NCBI GenBank assembly: GCA_003577365.1 | Contig: QEUY01000339.1 | Location: 1 to 5,247, forward strand | DNA: 5,247 nt | Source of the DNA: Chloroflexota bacterium | Lineage (GTDB): Bacteria; Chloroflexota; Anaerolineae; Caldilineales; Caldilineaceae | Reading direction: 5' to 3' | Part shown: one piece after another, positions 1-4,618 of the stretch | How positions within the stretch are numbered: position 1 is the stretch's first letter | How the letters are laid out: every line of letters begins with the position of its first letter | Translations under genes and position numbers: made by a program | The notes under the pieces: generated by a model | Told to the model about the DNA's origin: nothing | Seen by the model: only the letters and a program-made list of their open reading frames with translations | Databases searched by the model: none

Positions 1-628
1 GCCGGCAGAGGCGGCCTTTTGGGTGGTGGACCCAATCGACGGCACGATCAACTTTGCCAACGGGCTGCCCTATTGTGCGGTCAACATCGCGCTGCAAGAA
101 GAGGGGCAGGTGGTGCTGGGGGTGACACTGGAACTGCCGGCGCGGCATCTGTATTGGGCGGAGCGCGGCCGGGGCGCGTATCTGCGCCCCGCCACCGGCC
201 CTGAGGTGCGGTTGGGGGTGAATGACATCCGGCATCTGGGCAGCGCGCTGCTCACCACCGGCTTTCCCTATCATCGTAGCGAGCATGAGGATAACAATCT
301 GGCCGAGTTCGGCTATTTTATCGCACACAGCCAAGGTGTGCGCTGTATGGGGTCGGCGGCGCTGGACCTGGTGAACGTGGCGCGCGGCGCGCTGGCCGGC
401 TATTGGGAGGGCTGGCTCAACCCCTGGGACACGGCGCCGGGGGTGCTGATGGTGCGCGAGGCGGGGGGCACGGTGACCGACTACGGCGGCGCGCCTTGGC
501 AGTTGACCAGCAAGACGCTGGTCGCGTCCAACGGCCAGCCCGCGCTACATGACGCCCTGCTGGAAGGGATCCGCCGCGCGCGGCGCGGGCTGTCGGCGTC
601 GCTGCTGCCCGCCGCAGAAGGGGCCTAG
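1..628 (+). CDS. Inositol monophosphatase family protein (5'-truncated)
   Basis: This is the C-terminal part of a Mg2+-dependent phosphatase of the inositol monophosphatase superfamily, cytoplasmic, which hydrolyses small phosphate monoesters such as inositol-1-phosphate. The frame is open from base 2, so the gene starts outside the window; 208 residues are visible against a usual 260-270. Seen: metal-binding motif A, WVVDPIDGTINF, at visible residues 7-18 with D10 and D13 as ligands; the GSAALDLVNVARG segment; then motif B, NPWDTAPG, with D143 as the third metal-ligand aspartate, followed by the typical EAGGTVTD. The upstream GEE motif lies outside the window. PWDTAPG differs from the common PWDxAAG by a proline in place of alanine. 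A GTG at 23 falls inside motif A and is not a start. The exact substrate (inositol phosphate, histidinol phosphate or other) cannot be decided from this fragment. TAG stop at 626-628, followed by a terminator. Confidence 0.93.
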   Translation, partial: PAEAAFWVVDPIDGTINFANGLPYCAVNIALQEEGQVVLGVTLELPARHLYWAERGRGAYLRPATGPEVRLGVNDIRHLGSALLTTGFPYHRSEHEDNNLAEFGYFIAHSQGVRCMGSAALDLVNVARGALAGYWEGWLNPWDTAPGVLMVREAGGTVTDYGGAPWQLTSKTLVASNGQPALHDALLEGIRRARRGLSASLLPAAEGA

Positions 629-672
629 CCGCGGCGCAGCCAGCGCGGGGAGGCGCGTCGCTTGACGACTTC

Positions 673-707
673 AACCGGTTGTCCAGGGGGCAGCCGGTTT
701 TTCTATT
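673..707 (+). terminator. Rho-independent terminator of the phosphatase gene
   Basis: Arms AACCGGTTGTCC (673-684) and GGGCAGCCGGTT (688-699) form a 12-bp stem with two G-U pairs and a 3-nt AGG loop. A T-rich run, TTTTTCTATT, begins in the last two bases of the stem. It starts 45 nt after the phosphatase stop. The wobble pairs and the T-run exist only in the plus-strand transcript; read from the other strand the stem has A-C mismatches and no T-run. It therefore fits termination of the phosphatase mRNA, not of the convergent protease. It directly abuts the protease stop codon (703-705). Confidence 0.8.
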
Positions 708-2094
708 GGCTTTGAATGGCGGGCAGGAAGACGCGGCCGGCGCCGGAACTGCCGTTGGCGGTGGGAATGGTCTCGGTGAGCAGGGTGAGGGTATGTGCGG
801 CGTTGATGCGCCCCTGGCCGTAAAAGACATCGTGCCCGGCTGTCCCCAGGTCATCGGCCCCGGCAAGCAGGGCGGAGGTGACCTCGGCGGGCGTGAGCCG
901 CGGGTAGAGGCTGAGGATCAGCCCGGCCAAGCCGCTGACCTGGGCGGTCGCCATGCTGGTGCCGCTCATGATCGTATAGCCGTTGTAAGTGTTGTCGAAG
1001 CGGTGATAGGTGCTGTAGATCAGGTCGCCGGGCGCGGTCAGGTCGACAAACGCGCCGTAGTTGCTGACCGGCCACCAACCGTCTTGCGCGTCGGTCGCGC
1101 CGACGGCGATCACCCCCTCCGACGCAGCAGGGTAGTAGGGCAGTTGCAGGCCTTGGTTGCCTGCGGCGGCGACGATCAGCACGCCGTGTTGGCGGGCATA
1201 GGCGAGCGCCTTCTCCAGCGTCCAGGAGGAACTGAACGAACCCAGGCTGAGGTTGAGGATGCGCGCGCCGTTGTCGGTGGCAAATACGATACCCTGCGCC
1301 AGGTCGCTCCAGATGCCGGTGTTGCCGGCATTGAGCACCTTGACCGGCATGATCCGGCAGCCGGGGCAGACGCCCGCCAGCCCTTGGCCGTTGTCGAGCG
1401 CCGCGCCGATCAGCCCGGCGACGTGCGTGCCATGGCCGGAGTCGTCGTCGGGCGTGTCGTCGTCGTTGACAAAGTCATAGCCCGGCGTCAGGCGTGCGGC
1501 GAATTCCGGGTGGTCGAGCCTGACGCCGGAGTCGATCACGGCGATGACGATCTGCTCGCTGCCGGTGGTGATCTGCCATGCGTCCGCGGCTTGGATGCGG
1601 CTAAAGGCATAGGAGGTGGCGGGGCTGGCAAAGGCGGGGTCATTGTACGACCCCACACCTATCACCGGCAGGTCCGGCTCGATAAAGAGGAGTTCGGGCG
1701 CGTTGAGGGCGGCGATGCCGGCGGCCGCACCTTGGATTGCAGCTTGGGCCGTGGGCTGCGGTAGACGGACTTCCGCTATCTGGATCTGCGGTATCCAGGA
1801 GAGCAGTTCACCGCCCAGGGCAGCGATGCGCGCTAGGCGCTGTGCCTCTGTCGTATCGGCTGCGAACTCCATTAACACGACCTGGAACGCATCGCCGGGG
1901 ATATCACTGAGGGTATCAGCCGCGGCTGTGTCGGCGGCTGCGGCGCCGCCGGCGGGCGTTTGGGCCAGGGCCAGATGGTCGGCCAGCGACAGGGAGAGCA
2001 GGGCCGCAACCAGGAGCGAGCGCCAGGCGGCATGTAGCGCGCGGATGGGATGCTGCGTGAAGATGAGATGCGGCCAGGAGTGTGACTTTGCCAT
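703..2094 (-). CDS. Secreted S8 family (subtilisin-like) serine protease
   Basis: A complete 463-residue exported subtilase, a serine endopeptidase acting outside the cytoplasm. Seen, in order: an N-terminal export signal with a basic region and hydrophobic core around residues 25-45, with likely cleavage near ALAQ (42-45); an Ala-rich linker; an inhibitor-like propeptide at about 69-141 (AFQVVLMEF to LLFIEPDLPV); then the peptidase domain at about 168-435. The catalytic residues are complete: D188 in VIDSG, H221 in SGHGTHVAG, oxyanion N313 in AAAGNQG and S380 in MSGTSMATA. The only two cysteines form a CPGC pair at 243-246. After the domain comes a short linker and a final RVFLPAI stretch (454-460), resembling endings common in exported Chloroflexota proteins. 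The ATG at 2094 has no clear Shine-Dalgarno sequence, but no other Met precedes the propeptide, so this start is needed to include the signal. It likely provides general extracellular proteolysis. No partner gene is adjacent; the gene stands alone between a convergent phosphatase and a 389-nt spacer. Confidence 0.95.
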   Translation of the reverse strand: MAKSHSWPHLIFTQHPIRALHAAWRSLLVAALLSLSLADHLALAQTPAGGAAAADTAAADTLSDIPGDAFQVVLMEFAADTTEAQRLARIAALGGELLSWIPQIQIAEVRLPQPTAQAAIQGAAAGIAALNAPELLFIEPDLPVIGVGSYNDPAFASPATSYAFSRIQAADAWQITTGSEQIVIAVIDSGVRLDHPEFAARLTPGYDFVNDDDTPDDDSGHGTHVAGLIGAALDNGQGLAGVCPGCRIMPVKVLNAGNTGIWSDLAQGIVFATDNGARILNLSLGSFSSSWTLEKALAYARQHGVLIVAAAGNQGLQLPYYPAASEGVIAVGATDAQDGWWPVSNYGAFVDLTAPGDLIYSTYHRFDNTYNGYTIMSGTSMATAQVSGLAGLILSLYPRLTPAEVTSALLAGADDLGTAGHDVFYGQGRINAAHTLTLLTETIPTANGSSGAGRVFLPAIQSQ

Positions 2095-2234
2095 GCCGAA
2101 TGCGTGCGCCGATCTGAATGCCGGATAGATAGGGTCGTGCCTTTTGCTCGGCGGGCTGGGATGGATCCGGCCCGGTTTGACCGGACGCTGTGACGCTTGG
2201 CGCTGTGGGGCCGCGGCGTGTCCTGTCTGCGTCC

Positions 2235-2243
2235 ACTATAGCA
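2235..2243 (-). promoter_or_regulatory. Candidate extended -10 promoter for the S8 protease
   Basis: On the minus strand the sequence TGCTATAGT combines a TATAGT hexamer (5 of 6 to TATAAT) with the upstream TGn of an extended -10. No good -35 lies 16-18 bp upstream; the nearest is GCAGAC. The same TGC-TAxA(A/G)T arrangement occurs in front of the MFS gene in this window. Transcription would start near 2228, about 130 nt before the protease ATG. Confidence 0.4.
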
Positions 2244-2375
2244 TGCGCAGCAGGGACGTCTGCCTATCACATTGCTGTCAATTTGGCACGGATGAGACAG
2301 AAAACAGAGGGCAGAAAGAGGGAGGGAGTAGGGAAGCGGGGATGTGCCATGCTGCACGAAGGCGGGTGTGAAAGT

Positions 2376-2392
2376 TTGTGCAGCTTGCACAA
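2376..2392. promoter_or_regulatory. 17-bp perfect dyad, possible operator
   Basis: TTGTGCA (2376-2382) and TGCACAA (2386-2392) are perfect 7-bp inverted arms around GCT. The arm spacing and length suit a dimeric helix-turn-helix repressor. A second dyad, AGCGCC-C-GGCGCT (2400-2412), follows 7 bp later. It lies about 135 bp upstream of the candidate protease -10, so direct repression from it would be unusual. A regulator is not encoded next to it. It could also be a chance palindrome or part of a local repeat. Confidence 0.3.
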
Positions 2393-2483
2393 TGCGCAGA
2401 GCGCCCGGCGCTGCTAAAGTAGTCGCACGCAGGTGTGGGGTCTGGGGGCAGACAACCTGCACCTTCTCGGTCTGGGCTGAAGC

Positions 2484-3047
2484 TTACCGGCCTGGCTGGG
2501 CTGAGATGCAAAGCCTCTGGGAAGCGGGCTTTGCAGCAAACGCATCCTGTTTTCCTTCTTTGGTTCTCCTCCTTTTCCTCAATGTTGGTGGGTGGTCCGT
2601 CGCTCTCCTGGGCGGCGGACTACCATCCCCTCTGCTCTGGCCTTTGCGTTCTCTGCGACCTTTGCGGTTATACTCTCTCTGCAGTTCGGCCTGGACGCGC
2701 TTGGGCAACCCTTTCACGACCTGGTCGTAGGAGTGGTCGATCATCTCGCGCACCTCGTCGTCGGCGAGGTCGTCGGCGAGCGTGTCGCGCAGCGTTTCCC
2801 CCAGCTTGACTGTGTTCCAGTGGCGTTTATTGAGGTGATAGCCGGGAATGACCGCGAGGTGATTCTCGCGCAGCAGGAGCGCCAGGTTTGGCTCGCATTT
2901 GAGGCTGACCGTGAGCGGCCCCTCATCGGGCAGCAGCGCAAACATTTTGCCCGCGACTTTGTAGACCGAAGTCCCCGGCCCAAAGGGGTGCTCCTCGACG
3001 GCCTGCGGCTTGGAGAGCAGGTAAGCGCGCAACTCGTCACGGTTCAT
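2484..3047 (-). CDS. YjbR/MmcQ family protein with anomalous C-terminal tail
   Basis: The first ~123 residues match the YjbR/MmcQ family (Pfam YjbR, CyaY-like fold), whose members are typically about 115-125 residues and are often annotated as DNA-binding although the biochemical role is unsettled. Seen: a Phe-Gly-Pro segment near 22-24, a KMFALL strand (34-39), SLKCEPNLALLLRENH (48-63), the family-typical GYHLNKRHWNTV (69-80), and a closing helix SYDQVVKGLPKRVQAEL (106-122). Residues 126-187 are unlike the family: Arg-, Lys- and Pro-rich, beginning YNRKGRRERKG and encoded by a tandem repeat and hairpins. The natural end was probably near residue 125, and the tail is read-through into a repeat. 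The ATG at 3047 has a GGAG site 9 nt upstream and lies 4 nt after the MFS stop, so the gene is very likely co-transcribed and translationally coupled with the transporter. TAA stop at 2484-2486. Confidence 0.88.
   Translation of the reverse strand: MNRDELRAYLLSKPQAVEEHPFGPGTSVYKVAGKMFALLPDEGPLTVSLKCEPNLALLLRENHLAVIPGYHLNKRHWNTVKLGETLRDTLADDLADDEVREMIDHSYDQVVKGLPKRVQAELQREYNRKGRRERKGQSRGDGSPPPRRATDHPPTLRKRRRTKEGKQDAFAAKPASQRLCISAQPGR
2507..2669. repeat. Composite repeat/hairpin element at the YjbR 3' end
   Basis: A stretch with non-coding character inside the last third of the YjbR frame. Minus-strand order: AACCGCAAAGG start (2669); three 9-bp units CGCAAAGGT, CGCAGAGAA, CGCAAAGGC (2666-2640); a long hairpin (2624-2591); a purine-rich stretch; and a 9-bp inverted repeat, TGCAAAGCC (2507-2515) with GGCTTTGCA (2527-2535) and an 11-nt loop. 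GCAAAG thus occurs at both ends in opposite orientation. I recall CGCAAAG-type tracts behind genes in many environmental bacterial genomes, but cannot confirm copies elsewhere from this window. The outer limits are approximate. Confidence 0.6.
2591..2624 (+). repeat. 15-bp stem hairpin with tetraloop
   Basis: Arms GGTGGTCCGTCGCTC (2591-2605) and GGGCGGCGGACTACC (2610-2624) pair along 15 bp with three G-U pairs and a TCCT loop. The wobbles pair only in a plus-strand RNA; the minus-strand RNA would carry A-C mismatches. The fold is therefore better in the orientation opposite to the YjbR gene. No T-run follows, so it is not a standard terminator. Confidence 0.6.
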
Positions 3048-3051
3048 ACGC

Positions 3052-4305
3052 TCAGTCTCCGGCGATGGGAAGCGGTTTAGCGCGGAAGCGCGCGATCCAG
3101 GCGGTAGCGACGAGCAGCAGAAGCGCGAAGGCCAGCCCGCCCAGGCTGATGCCGGTCATGCCGCCCGCGGCAAAGAGCGACCCGGTGCTGAGGCTGCCCG
3201 CACCCGACGCCAGCGAGACCAGGGTTTCGCTCGCCCCCTGCACGCGCCCGCGCTCTTGGGGTTGGAGCGCATTGGAGAGCAGCGACGACCCGGCGATGAA
3301 ACAGAAGCTCCAGCCCAGCCCCAAGAGGAAGAGGGCCAACGCCAGCAGGGGCACGTTGGGCGCCAACGGGGCCAGCACTGCCGACGCGATCAAGACGCCG
3401 CTGCCCACGGCGATCATGGTGACCGAGCCGGCGCGGTCGATCAGCCGCCCGGTGACACCGGCCAGGCCGAACATGCCCAGGGTATGCGCCATAAAGACCC
3501 AAGAGATCGCGCCCGTGCCATACTCCTGGCGGCTCATGTAGAGCGGGGTAATGACCATGATCGTCGTCATCACCAACTGGCCCACCACCATCGCCAACAG
3601 CGCCAGCCGCACCGACCAGTCGGTGAAGATCTCGCGCACCGAACGTCCAGGGCCGCTGGCCGCAGTATAGCCGGGCAGCTCGGCTTCGATGGCACGGCCC
3701 ACCAGCATGGGGTCGGGGCGCAGAAAGACCAGGGTGAGCATAAAGGCCAGATAGGCCAAGACCGCCCCGGCGATAAAGGGGCCGCTCGACGGGTCAAAGC
3801 CATAGCGCGTGGCGAGTTGTTCGGAAGGGGAGAGCAGGAGCGGGCCGCCCACCGCGCCCACCGTGCCGGCAAAGACGATCCAGCCAATCGCCTTGGCGCG
3901 GCGCTCCGGCATTTCCACGTCGGCGGCGGCGAAGCGCGCCTGCTCGCCGATGCCGCGGCCCATGCCCGACAGCAGCGTGCCCAGCAGGAAGCCCCACCAT
4001 GTGCCCCAGCCCAAGGCGAGCGCCGACAGCACCCAGCCGCCCATCGCCAGCAGAAAGCCCGTCGACAGCCCAAAACGCCGGCCCAGCCGATCCATCAACC
4101 AGCCGACCGGGTAGGCGGCGGCGGCGCGGCCCAACAGGGTCACGGTGGAGGGGAGGCCCGCGGCCGCGTCGCTGCCCGCGATCTGCACGGCCACGATCGG
4201 CAGCACGGCGAACGAGACGATCTGCGCCGCGCTGAAAAGGCTCTGGGTGGTGAAGAGCGTAACCAGCAGGCGGCGGCGAACAGCTTGGGAAACGATGGTG
4301 GTCAT
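3052..4305 (-). CDS. Major facilitator superfamily (MFS) transporter
   Basis: A 417-residue inner-membrane secondary transporter with about 12 hydrophobic segments by eye (residues ~13-44, 47-71, 79-100, 102-120, 139-158, 177-195, 234-257, 267-289, 297-315, 318-343, 362-380 and 385-407) and a long cytoplasmic loop between halves (~196-233). Seen: the MFS loop 2-3 signature GWLMDRLGRR at 68-77 and its second-half counterpart GRLIDRAG at 286-293. Length and topology suit a drug/proton-antiporter-like or sugar-efflux-like MFS protein; the substrate cannot be told. An upstream in-frame TTG at 4350 would add 15 residues, but I chose the ATG at 4305: the extra residues overlap a good promoter whose start point falls just before 4305, and neither start has a Shine-Dalgarno sequence. 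TGA stop at 3052-3054. The gene is first in an operon with the YjbR-family gene, and diverges from the DUF4349 lipoprotein gene. Confidence 0.93.
   Translation of the reverse strand: MTTIVSQAVRRRLLVTLFTTQSLFSAAQIVSFAVLPIVAVQIAGSDAAAGLPSTVTLLGRAAAAYPVGWLMDRLGRRFGLSTGFLLAMGGWVLSALALGWGTWWGFLLGTLLSGMGRGIGEQARFAAADVEMPERRAKAIGWIVFAGTVGAVGGPLLLSPSEQLATRYGFDPSSGPFIAGAVLAYLAFMLTLVFLRPDPMLVGRAIEAELPGYTAASGPGRSVREIFTDWSVRLALLAMVVGQLVMTTIMVITPLYMSRQEYGTGAISWVFMAHTLGMFGLAGVTGRLIDRAGSVTMIAVGSGVLIASAVLAPLAPNVPLLALALFLLGLGWSFCFIAGSSLLSNALQPQERGRVQGASETLVSLASGAGSLSTGSLFAAGGMTGISLGGLAFALLLLVATAWIARFRAKPLPIAGD
3057..3060 (-). promoter_or_regulatory. Shine-Dalgarno of the YjbR-family gene
   Basis: GGAG on the minus strand, 9 nt before the ATG at 3047, lies within the last codons of the MFS gene. 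With only 4 nt between the MFS stop and this ATG, it supports the chosen start and translational coupling of the two genes. Confidence 0.65.
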
Positions 4306-4313
4306 AGCGGGCA

Positions 4314-4343
4314 ATTGTAGCACGCCGCTTGCGGGGGCGACAA
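4314..4343 (-). promoter_or_regulatory. Extended -10 promoter of the MFS-YjbR operon
   Basis: Minus strand: -35 TTGTCG (4343-4338), an 18-bp spacer, and -10 TACAAT (4319-4314) preceded by TGC, giving an extended -10. TACAAT matches TATAAT at 5 of 6. The ATG at 4305 begins 8 nt past the hexamer, so transcription should start at or within a few bases of the start codon. That gives a leaderless or near-leaderless mRNA, consistent with the missing Shine-Dalgarno sequence. Confidence 0.6.
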
Positions 4344-4402
4344 TCTCCAAAACTGGCTAAAGAGATTTGGCAAAAGAGGGAGCTTTTTGGGCTGTGCTTC
4401 CG

Positions 4403-4408
4403 TATACT
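4403..4408 (+). promoter_or_regulatory. Possible -10 for the DUF4349 gene
   Basis: TATACT (5 of 6 to TATAAT) lies 210 nt upstream of the lipoprotein ATG, and is the best -10-like site on the plus strand of the spacer. The hexamer 17 bp upstream, GAGCTT, is a poor -35, so support is weak. If used, the leader RNA would include the whole hairpin cluster. Confidence 0.25.
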
Positions 4409-4464
4409 GAGTAGCAGGAATTTCCAAAGAGCCGGCCAAAATGCTCGATCTCACAAGGAGACGT

Positions 4465-4582
4465 TTAGGGGCCGCCCCCCGTGGCGGCCCGTGTGCCATG
4501 CCGCCCCCGTGGCGGCCTGTGCGTCACACCTGCGGACATGCGGACAGGCACGGGGGCCTGTCCCTACCATGTGTGAGACGCA
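4465..4582. repeat. Cluster of GC-rich hairpin repeats upstream of the lipoprotein gene
   Basis: Three hairpins in 118 nt. H1: GGGCCGCC (4469-4476) with GGCGGCCC (4483-4490), loop CCCCGT. H2: GCCGCC (4500-4505) with GGCGGC (4511-4516), loop CCCGT. H1 and H2 are near-identical direct copies (4471-4495 and 4500-4523). H3: GGACAGGC (4542-4549) with GCCTGTCC (4556-4563), loop ACGGGG. H3 sits inside an outer inverted repeat, TGCGTCACAC (4520-4529) with GTGTGAGACGCA (4571-4582), paired except for a 2-nt GA bulge. A tandem 8-mer TGCGGACA x2 (4531-4546) precedes H3. The cluster begins TTTAGGGGCC and H3 ends GGCCTGTCCCTA, an imperfect inverted match. Dispersed intergenic repeats of this style are familiar from Chloroflexota, but copy number cannot be judged here. 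Confidence 0.7.
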
Positions 4583-4604
4583 GCAAGACAGGGTCAAATC
4601 AAAC

Positions 4605-4610
4605 AAGGAG
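4605..4610 (+). promoter_or_regulatory. Shine-Dalgarno of the DUF4349 lipoprotein gene
   Basis: AAGGAG ends 8 nt before the ATG at 4619, an ideal spacing, and fixes the start immediately before a clear lipoprotein signal. It lies in the second copy of ACAAGGAGA (4603-4611); the first is at 4453-4461. Confidence 0.85.
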
Positions 4611-4618
4611 AAGGAAGG

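Larger units (their letters stand above)
2095..2483. other. Non-coding spacer between YjbR-family gene and protease
   Basis: 389 nt with no supportable gene. Reading frames crossing it are rich in Arg, Ser, Pro and Cys, show no domain, and continue as shadows into the protease. Contents: a candidate extended -10 promoter for the protease (2235-2243); an isolated TTGACA on the minus strand at 2281-2276 with no -10 at usable distance; a mostly purine tract at about 2295-2342; a 17-bp dyad at 2376-2392; and a second GC-rich dyad at 2400-2412. If the -10 is used, the protease mRNA has a leader of about 130 nt. No riboswitch class is recognisable in it. Confidence 0.6.
4306..4618. other. Divergent spacer between MFS and DUF4349 genes
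   Basis: 313 nt without a supportable gene. It holds, from left to right, the MFS promoter (4314-4343), a weak plus-strand -10 candidate (4403-4408), a first ACAAGGAGA (4453-4461), the GC-hairpin cluster (4465-4582), and a second ACAAGGAGA (4603-4611) carrying the lipoprotein ribosome binding site. Short reading frames here (for example from the ATG at 4441) translate the hairpin repeats into Arg/Pro/Cys-rich nonsense and run out of frame into the lipoprotein gene. Confidence 0.65.

Noticed and set aside
679..1764. Long plus-strand open frame (361 codons) opposite the protease
   Set aside because: It is antisense to a complete protease with an intact catalytic triad; composition is Gly/Ala/Arg/Asp-rich with no domain, typical of a high-GC shadow frame.
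2276..2281. Minus-strand TTGACA as a -35 box
   Set aside because: Perfect to consensus, but no -10 lies at 15-19 bp spacing (nearest TATAGT is 35 bp away).
2295..2342. Purine-rich tract as a CRISPR-like or tandem repeat
   Set aside because: No regular unit or spacer structure; only biased composition.
1872..2462. Minus-strand open frame (196 codons) spanning the protease upstream spacer
   Set aside because: It overlaps the protease start in another frame, lacks a domain or ribosome binding site, and is rich in Arg, Ser and Pro.
2507..2535. 9-bp inverted repeat as terminator of the MFS-YjbR operon
   Set aside because: It lies before the YjbR-frame stop, and no T-run follows in the minus-strand direction; better seen as one end of the repeat element.
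3256..4320. Long plus-strand open frame (354 codons) opposite the MFS gene
   Set aside because: It is antisense to a clear 12-TM transporter; the translation is Gln/Arg/His/Gly-rich and low in hydrophobic residues, with no recognisable fold.
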